NCBI GenBank assembly: GCA_964487565.1
Contig: CAZARN010000004.1
Coordinates: 1-64,000 of the forward strand
Direction: 5' to 3'
Source of the DNA: Phil1 sp964487565
Lineage (GTDB): Bacteria > Bacillota > Clostridia > Christensenellales > CAG-138
DNA length: 64,000 bases
Shown here: piece after piece, positions 40,501 through 48,545 of the stretch
Position numbering within the stretch: position 1 is the stretch's first letter
Layout: the number at the start of each line of letters is the position of its first letter
Made by a program: the position numbers and the translations under genes
Notes under the pieces: generated by a model
The model's input: only the letters and a program-made list of their open reading frames with translations
The model's database searches: none
Told to the model about the DNA's origin: nothing

Positions 40501-41604
40501 ATGGAAAGCGGCGGACATGACGGGCGCAGCGAGACGGAGAAGATGAATCTCCGTCCGTTTGCCGCGCGCGCCGCAGATGCCGCGGTAAACGTTGAAGAGA
40601 GCGCCGACACGGAGGCCGAACGCATGCACCCGAAAGGCCGGGGCGTGACCGTGGGGGAGGTGCGCGAGCATGACATGAAGCGCAAGCGCGCGCTGACGGA
40701 GCGTGAAAAGCTGCGCCTTCAAAGGCAAAGAAAACTCATTCGCGCGACCTCAATAGCCATACTCGCCGTTGCGATGGCGGCCGTACTGCTGCTTGCATAT
40801 TTCCTTTTGATCGTTGACACCATAGAGATCGACGGATGCTCGCGTTTCACGGATGAAGAGATCCTTGCGCGTTCGGGCCTTTCAACGGGAAGACATATAT
40901 GGCTTATGAACACAGCAAAGGCGGAAACGCTTATAGAGGAGGATCCGTATATCGCGAAGGCCGAAATAAGCCGCGTATATCCGGACAAGCTCGTAATAAC
41001 GGTTACGGAGAGAAGCGAGGCCGCGGTGATCGTTGGCATGAACGTGCAGGCGGTGATAGACGCAAGCGGTTATGTGCTCTATATCGGGGCGAGGGCTGAT
41101 TATTCCGGCCTCATAAAGGTTTCGGGCATGGGTTCCGGAGGATATCGCGTGAACCAAAGGCTCGGCGAGGAATCCGACTTCAACTCCAGCACGCTGATCG
41201 CGTTGTTGAGCGCCATATACGCGCAGGGTATACAGGCTGATATTGATATCGTGGATATGAGCAATCCCCTCAGTATAACGATGACCACCGTATCGGGACT
41301 GAAGCTGCACATAGGACAGCCGGACGAGCTTGAGCAAAAGCTTTCGGATTATAAAACAGTTTTACCTGAGCTTGTCAAACGCGGCATGGATTCGTCAGGA
41401 ACGCTCGATTTGAGCGCGAAGGGCGATCCCGTATATTCTCCCGTGTCGTCCGCGGCGCCGGAGGACAGCCGCGAGCCGGTCTCAAGCCAGGAACCCAGCG
41501 GCAGCGCACAGCCGGATGAAACGCCGGATCCGCAAGGCGCGGGCGCGCCCGAAAGCTCCCCTTCACCCGCGCAAAGCGCAAGACCGGGAGGTTTTTCAGG
41601 CTAA
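40501..41604 (+). CDS. ftsQ: FtsQ/DivIB cell division protein
   Basis: The 367-residue bitopic protein has a basic cytoplasmic N-terminus (about 1-78), a membrane helix (about 80-103) and a FtsQ-type POTRA domain starting VDTIEIDGCSRFTDEEIL (about 105-175). A beta domain follows, with YPDKLVITVTERSEAAVI, the hallmark of the family. The tail (about 315-367) is rich in Ser, Pro and acidic residues and should be disordered. It starts 3 bases after murA. The protein scaffolds FtsL/DivIC and regulates septal synthesis. Confidence 0.9.
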   Translation: MESGGHDGRSETEKMNLRPFAARAADAAVNVEESADTEAERMHPKGRGVTVGEVREHDMKRKRALTEREKLRLQRQRKLIRATSIAILAVAMAAVLLLAYFLLIVDTIEIDGCSRFTDEEILARSGLSTGRHIWLMNTAKAETLIEEDPYIAKAEISRVYPDKLVITVTERSEAAVIVGMNVQAVIDASGYVLYIGARADYSGLIKVSGMGSGGYRVNQRLGEESDFNSSTLIALLSAIYAQGIQADIDIVDMSNPLSITMTTVSGLKLHIGQPDELEQKLSDYKTVLPELVKRGMDSSGTLDLSAKGDPVYSPVSSAAPEDSREPVSSQEPSGSAQPDETPDPQGAGAPESSPSPAQSARPGGFSG

Positions 41605-41650
41605 GGATGTCGCGAAACGGCAACATTTGGCGGATTGATACACGGATTGC

Positions 41651-41726
41651 TTGCACAATATATGGTATATGTGGTATTCTTTGAATACTGGGATGAGTGG
41701 GTTTGGCACACAAAATTTTGCGTGCC
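41651..41726 (+). promoter_or_regulatory. Putative ftsA-ftsZ promoter with two palindromes
   Basis: TTGCAC (41651-41656) and TATTCT (41675-41680) are 18 bases apart. GTATTC-TTT-GAATAC (41674-41688) is a perfect 6-3-6 repeat over the -10. A second palindrome at 41705-41726, starting GGCACACAAAATTTTG, pairs over 11 bases with one mismatch. Both could be operators; no binding protein is known. Confidence 0.45.
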
Positions 41727-41746
41727 GGCGTGTGATCGGAGGAACG

Positions 41747-42946
41747 ATGAGCCAAAACTCGGCCATTTTGGATATAGGCAGCTCCAAGGTGATTTGCCTG
41801 ATCTGTACAGACGACGGACATGACAACATCCTCGTTCAGGGCGCGGGTATCAGGGAGTATAAGGGATACCGTCACGGCGCTTTTGAGGATGAGGAAAGCC
41901 TGTCGGATGCGGTCGTGGACGCGCTTTCCGCCGCTGAAACCGAGTGTAAACATCGCGTGCGTGATATATCCGTCGGCGTGCCTGCGCCGTTCATGCGGCT
42001 CATTTGCGGGGACGGAACGTTCCGCCTTGCGGACAAGCCCCGCCGCGTGACGCACAGGGATATTGATGAAGTCATAAACGCTTCGCTTGATTTTGAAGCC
42101 CCGGCAGGGTTTGAGCTTATCAGCAGCACGCCTGTGGATTTTTCCGTGGACGGTATGGACCGTTCCGATATGCCGCTTGGCGTGACGGCGACGGAAATAA
42201 GCGCCCGTGTATCCCATGTTTATGTTGATTCGCGCTTCAAACGCCTCGTTTCGGACGCGCTGCTGCGCGTGGGTCTTGATGCCGACATGTATATCGCGGT
42301 GCCGCTTTCGGAAGGACTTTTCGTGATACCCGAAAGCGAGCGCGCAAATTGCGCCGTGCTCATCGATGCCGGCGCGACGCATACGGATGTGTGTCTTATC
42401 AAAAATGCCGCGCTTATAGATATCAGGACGATAGATGTGGGCGGAGGACATTTCACTTCGGATTTATGCTATGGACTGGGGCTGAACCGCGCGGCGGCGG
42501 AAAACGTCAAACGACGTTATGTTTATTCGCTCGATTATCAGGACAGCATAGATATGATAAGACAGCCGGGCGGCAGCGTGATGTATGTGGAGCATGAAGC
42601 GATCCAGTATATTATCGAGGAGCGCACGCGGGAGATGGCGACGCTCATACGCTCGGCAATAGGCGAAATGGGCATTCCGCAGGACTTTGCGATACCGATA
42701 TATATGACGGGCGGCGGTCTTACGCTCATGCGTGGAAGCTGCGAGTTCATGGAGAGGGAGCTTGGGCTGCCGATCCAGGTGAACATGCCGTGGATGCCGA
42801 GGCTGAGCTCGCCCAATTATGCGAGCGCGTTTTCCGTGATGGATTTTGTGATGCACGCAACGGATGAGGATAACGCCGGAAGGCTCGAAGGCACGGGCTT
42901 TCGCAGAAAGGCGTTGAGAAAGCTTAAGGATTTCTTCAAAGCATAA
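41747..42946 (+). CDS. ftsA: Cell division protein FtsA (actin-like membrane anchor of FtsZ)
   Basis: The 399-residue protein has actin-type ATPase motifs: AILDIGSSKV at the N-terminus, LIDAGATHTDV in the middle and PIYMTGGGLTLMRG near the C-terminus. An SHS2-type 1C domain is inserted after about residue 80. The C-terminal RRKALRKLKDFFK is a basic amphipathic helix, the membrane-targeting sequence of FtsA. ATG at 41747 has CGGAGGAA upstream; the frame from 41651 would run through the palindromic promoter region. It precedes ftsZ by 13 bases, the classical order. Confidence 0.92.
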   Translation: MSQNSAILDIGSSKVICLICTDDGHDNILVQGAGIREYKGYRHGAFEDEESLSDAVVDALSAAETECKHRVRDISVGVPAPFMRLICGDGTFRLADKPRRVTHRDIDEVINASLDFEAPAGFELISSTPVDFSVDGMDRSDMPLGVTATEISARVSHVYVDSRFKRLVSDALLRVGLDADMYIAVPLSEGLFVIPESERANCAVLIDAGATHTDVCLIKNAALIDIRTIDVGGGHFTSDLCYGLGLNRAAAENVKRRYVYSLDYQDSIDMIRQPGGSVMYVEHEAIQYIIEERTREMATLIRSAIGEMGIPQDFAIPIYMTGGGLTLMRGSCEFMERELGLPIQVNMPWMPRLSSPNYASAFSVMDFVMHATDEDNAGRLEGTGFRRKALRKLKDFFKA

Positions 42947-42959
42947 GGAGGATAAACAT

Positions 42960-44225
42960 ATGCCGTTCGGTCTGGATTTTGAAAACAGTCAGCCTGCGCA
43001 GCTCAAGGTTGTGGGCGTCGGAGGTGCGGGCAACAACGCTGTGGACCGCATGATACAATACGGTCTGCATGGGGTGGAGTTTATATCGGTCAATACGGAC
43101 AAGCAGTTCCTCAACCTCTCGCGCGCAAACCAAAAGGTCCAGATCGGTGAGAAGGTCACGCGCGGACTTGGCGCAGGCGCCGATCCGGAAATGGGCAGAA
43201 AGGCTGCCGACGAGAGCCGTGACGCGATAGCCGAAGCCATAAAGGGCGCGGATCTCGTGTTCATAACGGCGGGCATGGGCGGCGGAACCGGCACGGGCGC
43301 GGCGCCGATCGTGGCCGAGTGCGCAAAGGAGCTGGGGATACTGACCATCGGCGTTGTCACCAAGCCTTTTTCCTTCGAGGGAAAGGTAAGGATGAACAAC
43401 GCGATAAACGGTATAACGAACCTCAAGGACAATGTCGATACCCTCATAATCATCCCAAACGACCGGCTGCTGGACACGGGGCGCAACGTGACTTTCACCG
43501 AGGCGTTCCTCATCGCGGACGATGTGCTGCGTCAGGGCGTGCAGGGCATAAGCGATCTTATTGCAAAGCCCGGCGTTATAAACCTTGACTTTGCTGATGT
43601 GCGCACGATAATGCGCGAGCGCGGGATGGCGCACATGGGCATCGGACTTGCGACGGGCGAGGATCGCGCGGTGAACGCCGCCAAACAGGCCATCGAAAGC
43701 AATCTGCTCGAAACGAGCATAAACGGCGCGCACGGCGTGCTTATCAACATATGCGGCGGCCCGGACATGGGCATGATGGAGGTAAACGAGGCTGCGGCGT
43801 TCATACAGAATTTTGCCGATCCCAGCGCCAACATCATTTTCGGCGCAAGCATAGACGAGGAGCTCGGCGATGCGATGCGTATAACGGTCGTTGCAACCGG
43901 TTTTGACGCGAAAGATGAAAAGTCCACGCCCGGCGGGCGCAGGAATGCGGAAAAGGAAAGCGCCGCGCAGCAGGCGCAGCAGAACGCGGTGCGTCAGACC
44001 GTGGGTTCGCTCAAGGGCGAAAGCCGCAGCGACACGCGCGGGCCGGACACGAGCTGGCTTGAGCGTCCGCGTCAGAAGAAGCCGGAATATACATCCCCTC
44101 TGCCCGACAACGAGGATGTGACGCCGCACTTCACCAAGAAGGATCTTCCGCACGACGAATATAACCCAAAGGAAAAGAACAATCTGGATCTGCCGAGTTT
44201 TCTGCGTAACCGCGGCGATAAATAA
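42960..44225 (+). CDS. ftsZ: Cell division protein FtsZ
   Basis: The 421-residue tubulin homologue polymerises with GTP into the division ring. The G-box is GGGTGTGAAP (about 103-112), the N-terminal GVGGAGNNAVDRM contacts nucleotide, and the T7 loop NLDFADVRTIM completes the active site. A variable linker (about 325-400) rich in charged residues leads to the C-terminal peptide LDLPSFLRNR, which binds FtsA. AAGGAGG precedes the ATG. It is the last gene of the dcw cluster. Confidence 0.98.
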   Translation: MPFGLDFENSQPAQLKVVGVGGAGNNAVDRMIQYGLHGVEFISVNTDKQFLNLSRANQKVQIGEKVTRGLGAGADPEMGRKAADESRDAIAEAIKGADLVFITAGMGGGTGTGAAPIVAECAKELGILTIGVVTKPFSFEGKVRMNNAINGITNLKDNVDTLIIIPNDRLLDTGRNVTFTEAFLIADDVLRQGVQGISDLIAKPGVINLDFADVRTIMRERGMAHMGIGLATGEDRAVNAAKQAIESNLLETSINGAHGVLINICGGPDMGMMEVNEAAAFIQNFADPSANIIFGASIDEELGDAMRITVVATGFDAKDEKSTPGGRRNAEKESAAQQAQQNAVRQTVGSLKGESRSDTRGPDTSWLERPRQKKPEYTSPLPDNEDVTPHFTKKDLPHDEYNPKEKNNLDLPSFLRNRGDK

Positions 44226-44254
44226 AAAAAATTTAACTTCGATTCTGCCTTCAG

Positions 44255-44283
44255 GGAGCCCCCATGCACAGCGCGGGGGCTCC
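44255..44283 (+). other. 9-bp GC-rich hairpin downstream of ftsZ without a T-tract
   Basis: GGAGCCCCC (44255-44263) pairs with GGGGGCTCC (44275-44283), with an 11-base loop. The downstream bases are AAAATAA, so it is not a classical intrinsic terminator and may act as an mRNA 3' end or processing structure. Confidence 0.55.
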
Positions 44284-44336
44284 AAAATAACACGATGTGC
44301 TATAAAATATATAAATTAACACAGTCAAAAGCAAAA

Positions 44337-44365
44337 TTGACTTCCCAATGACCGTGTTGTATAAT
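44337..44365 (+). promoter_or_regulatory. Promoter of the oligopeptide transporter operon
   Basis: TTGACT (44337-44342) and TATAAT (44360-44365) are 17 bases apart. The intervening region 44226-44447 otherwise holds only the hairpin after ftsZ and AT-rich DNA. Confidence 0.72.
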
Positions 44366-44447
44366 CACAGAGTAATATACATTTCATATAGATAGTTGCT
44401 TTTGTGTATTTTCAAAATGAACAGTGCAAGGGGGATGTTACCGCGAA

Positions 44448-45374
44448 ATGGACAGCAAAATGCTTCGCTATACCATAAAACGGCTGTTGCTGGCGATTTT
44501 TACGATTTTTCTGATCATAACGATCACCTTTTTCATCATGCACGCCGTTCCGTCAAGCCCGTTCAACAAGCCGAAGGCGCTTTCTCAGGCTGTTATCGAC
44601 GGGCTAAACAGGAAATTCGGACTCGACAAACCTCTCGGAACACAGTATCTCATTTATCTTGGCAACGTTTTGAGGTTCGATTTCGGCGAATCGATATATT
44701 ATAAAGGCCGTCAGGTGCTTGACCTGATACTCACCGGTTTCAAGGTCAGCGCGAAGCTCGGCCTCACGGCGGCAGGCATCGCGCTTGTGACGGGGGTGGC
44801 GCTTGGCGCGCTTGCCGCGATAAAGCGCGGCAGCAAGCTCGACAAGGTGATACTTGTGTTGACCACGGGTTCGGTTTCGCTGCCAAGCTTTGTGGTCGCG
44901 GTCATCTTGCTTTGGCTTTTCGGTGTTTGGTGGCCTATAATGCCGACGCGCGGCGATTTGTCGGGCGGACTTGTGATGCCTGTCATTGCGCTTATGCTGT
45001 ACCCGTCCGCTTATATAACAAGGCTCACGCGCTCGTCCATGCTCGATGTTCTCGGACAGGATTTCATCAGGACGGCGCGCGCCAAGGGCGTTAAGGAGAG
45101 CAAGGTGCTTTTTACCCACGCGCTCAAAAACGCGCTCACGCCGGTCGTGACCTATGCGGGCCCCATGATCGCCTATATCGTCACGGGAAGCTTTGTGGTT
45201 GAGCAGATATTCACGATCGCAGGGCTTGGCAAATACTTCGTCACAAGTATGCAGAACATGGATTACACGCTTATCATGGGCACCACGATATTCCTTTCGA
45301 TGATAATGATATTCATGAACTTCCTGAGCGATATTTGCTACAAGATCCTCGACAAGCGGATCGACTTTGAATAA
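44448..45374 (+). CDS. oppB: Peptide ABC transporter permease OppB
   Basis: The 308-residue permease has six predicted helices, starting YTIKRLLLAIFTIFLIITITFFI. It carries the binding-protein-dependent transport motif DFIRTARAKGVKESKVLFTHALKNA in parts, with the EAA-like loop that docks on the ATPases. The start codon is uncertain: ATG at 44448 has an AAGGGGG block 13 bases upstream, which is far, and a GTG lies at 44424. It is the first gene of a five-gene importer operon. Confidence 0.92.
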   Translation: MDSKMLRYTIKRLLLAIFTIFLIITITFFIMHAVPSSPFNKPKALSQAVIDGLNRKFGLDKPLGTQYLIYLGNVLRFDFGESIYYKGRQVLDLILTGFKVSAKLGLTAAGIALVTGVALGALAAIKRGSKLDKVILVLTTGSVSLPSFVVAVILLWLFGVWWPIMPTRGDLSGGLVMPVIALMLYPSAYITRLTRSSMLDVLGQDFIRTARAKGVKESKVLFTHALKNALTPVVTYAGPMIAYIVTGSFVVEQIFTIAGLGKYFVTSMQNMDYTLIMGTTIFLSMIMIFMNFLSDICYKILDKRIDFE

Positions 45375-45390
45375 GGAGGGAGGCAGCATA

Positions 45391-46467
45391 ATGGAATACA
45401 GGGATCAGTACCCCAAAAAAGCGCCGCTGAGCCTCCAGCTCGACCTTTCAAAGTTCGAAAAGGCGACGGACGATGAGAAGGCGCAGCAGAACAAGATGAG
45501 AGAAAGCACCACCTTCTTCCGCGACGGTATGCGCCGTCTCAAGAAGGATAAGGTTTCGATGGTGTGCATATTCATCATTCTCATCATCGCGATAATCGCA
45601 TTCATCGTGCCTATATTCTTTCCGTATGACTATGCTACGACAAGCGGCAGCAAGGACAGCGTAAGCTCCAACTATCTGATGCCGTTCCAGTACAGCGACA
45701 AGGAACAGCAGCTGATCGCAAACGGACAAAGCATATTCCCGCATATTCTCGGCACGGATGAGCTTGGCCGCGACTATGCCGCCCGCGTGATTTACGGCAC
45801 GCGCATATCGCTTCTTGTCGGCATAATCGCCGCGGTGATCGTTGTCATAATCGGCGTCACATACGGCGCGATATCAGGCTATTTCGGCGGCAAGGTGGAT
45901 CTTGTGATGATGCGCATCGTGGATATCATCTATTCGCTGCCGGACACGCTGCTCATCATTCTTCTCTCCGTTTCGATAAAAGACGCGCTCACAAACGGAC
46001 CGCTGGCAGGCACCGGGATCGCGAAACTCGGCTCCGGCCTTGTGAGCATATTCCTCGTGTTCGGCCTTCTGTACTGGGTGGGCATGGCAAGGCTCGTGCG
46101 CGGGCAGGTGCTCTCGCTCAAAAAACAGGAATTCGTGCTTGCGGCTCAGGCGATCGGCGCGAAGCCTTCGCGCATAATCAGAAAGCACATGCTGCCCAAC
46201 TGCATATCGGTCATATTCATCTCCGCGGCATTGCAGATCCCTTCCGCCATATTCACGGAAAGCTTTTTGAGCTTCCTGGGCCTCGGCGTTTCGATACCTA
46301 TGCCGAGCCTCGGTTCCCTCGCGGCGGGCGCGCGCACGCAGATGACCGTGCGGCCGTATCTGCTGATAATTCCGGCACTTGCGATATTCCTTATAATACT
46401 TTCATTCAACCTTGTGGGCAACGGCTTGAGGGACGCATTCGATCCCAAGCTTAAGGAGGAAAGATAA
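45391..46467 (+). CDS. oppC: Peptide ABC transporter permease OppC
   Basis: The 358-residue second permease has an N-terminal cytoplasmic extension (about 1-60), a helix, and an extracytoplasmic insert of about 50 residues before the core. ILGTDELGRDYAARVIYGTRISL is the characteristic OppC/DppC stretch, and the EAA-like loop is at EFVLAAQAIGAKPSRIIRKH. ATG at 45391 has AAGGAGGGAGG upstream; the frame opens earlier at 45367 overlapping oppB. Confidence 0.95.
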   Translation: MEYRDQYPKKAPLSLQLDLSKFEKATDDEKAQQNKMRESTTFFRDGMRRLKKDKVSMVCIFIILIIAIIAFIVPIFFPYDYATTSGSKDSVSSNYLMPFQYSDKEQQLIANGQSIFPHILGTDELGRDYAARVIYGTRISLLVGIIAAVIVVIIGVTYGAISGYFGGKVDLVMMRIVDIIYSLPDTLLIILLSVSIKDALTNGPLAGTGIAKLGSGLVSIFLVFGLLYWVGMARLVRGQVLSLKKQEFVLAAQAIGAKPSRIIRKHMLPNCISVIFISAALQIPSAIFTESFLSFLGLGVSIPMPSLGSLAAGARTQMTVRPYLLIIPALAIFLIILSFNLVGNGLRDAFDPKLKEER

Positions 46468-47505
46468 ATGGCTGTACTTGAAGTAAAGCATCTTTGCACC
46501 TCCTTTTTCACGGAGGCCGGTGAGGTTAAAGCCGTCAACGACGTGTCTTTTTCACTTGAAGCGGGCGAGGTGCTCGGCATCGTGGGAGAGTCAGGCTCGG
46601 GCAAAAGCGTGACGGCATACTCGATACTTCAGATTTTGACCTATCCCGGACGCATAGTTTCCGGCAGCGTCAAATTCGACGGGGAGGAGCTTGTCGGCTG
46701 CACGGATGAGAAAATACGCTCGATCCGCGGCAACAAGATAAGCATAATTTTCCAGGATCCGATGACCAGTCTCAACCCGGTTTTCACCATCGGTTATCAG
46801 CTTGAGGAAGCGATACTCCTTCATACGGGGCGCACAAAGACCGAGGCGGCAGCCCGCGCGGTCGAGATGCTGGAGCTTGTCGGCATAAACGAGCCTGAAA
46901 AGCGCGTGAAGCAGTATCCGCACGAGCTTTCCGGCGGAATGCGCCAAAGGGTGATGATCGCAATGGCGCTTGCGTGCGAACCCGATATCCTCATCGCGGA
47001 CGAACCGACAACAGCGCTTGACGTCACAATACAGGCGCAGATACTGGAGCTGATGAAATCGCTCCAGCAGCAGCTGGGCATGGCGATAATCCTCATCACG
47101 CACGATCTGGGCGTGGTTGCCGGCATGTGCGACAAGGTGCAGGTCATGTACGCCGGGAGCATAGTCGAGCGCGGCACGGCGGACGACATATTCTATGACC
47201 CTCATCACGAATATACCAAGGGCCTTCTCCATTCCATCCCAAGCTCCGTACACGCGGACAAGGAAAGGCTCAAGCCCATTTCGGGTTCGCCTGTCGATAT
47301 GCTGAGCATGCCTTCGGGCTGCGCGTTCGCGCCAAGGTGCGATGAATGCATGAAGATATGTCTTACAGGAAAGCCGCCGGAGCTGATCGTCGGGGAACAC
47401 GGTCATATGGCAAGCTGCTATCTCAACGTGCTTGCGGCGGTGAAGAACGGTACCCTCGAAGAAGAACTTGAAAAAGCGCGGGAGGAGGCCGGAGAGAATG
47501 AATAA
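46468..47505 (+). CDS. oppD: Peptide ABC transporter ATP-binding protein OppD
   Basis: The 345-residue ATPase has Walker A GESGSGKSV (about 38-46), signature LSGGMRQRV, Walker B ILIADEP and the H-loop LITHD. The C-terminal oligopeptide-transporter domain contains the four-cysteine set (CAFAPRCDECMKIC), which binds an iron-sulfur cluster in some relatives. The ATG follows the oppC stop directly with AAGGAGGAAAG upstream, and the end overlaps oppF by 8 bases. Confidence 0.96.
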   Translation: MAVLEVKHLCTSFFTEAGEVKAVNDVSFSLEAGEVLGIVGESGSGKSVTAYSILQILTYPGRIVSGSVKFDGEELVGCTDEKIRSIRGNKISIIFQDPMTSLNPVFTIGYQLEEAILLHTGRTKTEAAARAVEMLELVGINEPEKRVKQYPHELSGGMRQRVMIAMALACEPDILIADEPTTALDVTIQAQILELMKSLQQQLGMAIILITHDLGVVAGMCDKVQVMYAGSIVERGTADDIFYDPHHEYTKGLLHSIPSSVHADKERLKPISGSPVDMLSMPSGCAFAPRCDECMKICLTGKPPELIVGEHGHMASCYLNVLAAVKNGTLEEELEKAREEAGENE

Positions 47506-48466
47506 CAGCGATTACATCCTCGAAGTGCAGGATCTCAAGGAGTATTTCAACATAAACACCGGCTTTTTGCGCACGAAACCGCTCAAGGCCGTGGACGGGG
47601 TTTCCTTCAAGATCAGGCGCGGTGAAACGCTTGGCCTCGTCGGTGAATCCGGCTGCGGCAAGACGACTGTCGGCCGCACGATACTGTTCCTCTACAAACC
47701 GACTTCGGGCAACATCATATTCGACGGTCAGGAGATAAAGACAAAGCAGGACATATATGAAATGCGCAAAAAGGCGCAGGTGGTGTTTCAGGATCCGTAT
47801 TCGAGCCTGAACCCGCGCATGACCGTCGGCGATATCATCGGCGAGCCGCTCGACGTGCATCACGTCTGCGCCACAAAGGAGGAACGCGCCGCGCGTATCC
47901 GTGAGCTTATGGACGCTGTGGATCTTTCGCCGGAGCACGCTTCGCGCTATGTTCATGAGTTTTCAGGCGGCCAGAGACAGCGCATCGGCATTGCGCGCGC
48001 GCTTGCGATAAAGCCCGCTTTCATCGTCTGCGACGAGCCTGTATCGGCGCTTGATGTGTCCATACAGGCGCAGGTGATAAACATGTTCGAGGATCTGCAA
48101 AAGCAGCTTAATCTCGCGTATCTGTTCATCGCGCATGATCTTTCCGTCGTGCGCCACATATCGGACAGGATCGCGGTGATGTATCTCGGCCGCATAGTGG
48201 AGCTTGCGGACAGCGACGAGCTGCATGAGCATCCCACGCATCCGTATACTATATCGCTTCTCTCCGCAGTGCCCACGGCGGACCCGAAGAATGAGCGCCT
48301 CCGTCAGCGTATAATCCTTGAAGGCGATGTTCCGAGTCCGCTCAATCTGCCGGGAGGATGCTCATTCCGCACCCGCTGCCGCTTCGCAAGCGAGAAGTGC
48401 GCCATGGAAGCGCCGCCGCTGACCGAGCGCGGAAACGGACACAGCGTGGCATGCTGGAACAAATGA
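47498..48466 (+). CDS. oppF: Peptide ABC transporter ATP-binding protein OppF
   Basis: The 322-residue partner ATPase has Walker A GESGCGKTT, signature FSGGQRQRI, Walker B FIVCDEP and the H-loop FIAHD. The C-terminal CSFRTRCRFASEKC mirrors OppD. ATG at 47498 has GGAGGCCGGAGAG upstream. OppD and OppF form the heterodimeric motor of the importer. Gene order B-C-D-F-A places the binding protein last. Confidence 0.96.
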   Translation: MNNSDYILEVQDLKEYFNINTGFLRTKPLKAVDGVSFKIRRGETLGLVGESGCGKTTVGRTILFLYKPTSGNIIFDGQEIKTKQDIYEMRKKAQVVFQDPYSSLNPRMTVGDIIGEPLDVHHVCATKEERAARIRELMDAVDLSPEHASRYVHEFSGGQRQRIGIARALAIKPAFIVCDEPVSALDVSIQAQVINMFEDLQKQLNLAYLFIAHDLSVVRHISDRIAVMYLGRIVELADSDELHEHPTHPYTISLLSAVPTADPKNERLRQRIILEGDVPSPLNLPGGCSFRTRCRFASEKCAMEAPPLTERGNGHSVACWNK

Positions 48467-48545
48467 CGATCGATCGCGATCATTAAGGCTTATACACACC
48501 GTGAAAGGCGTGTTTAGCACATAATAGCAAGGAGGATATCGAAAG

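Noticed and set aside
39511..40728. 405-codon open frame antisense to murA and ftsQ
   Set aside because: It spans two well-supported genes in a shadow frame and has no start signal.
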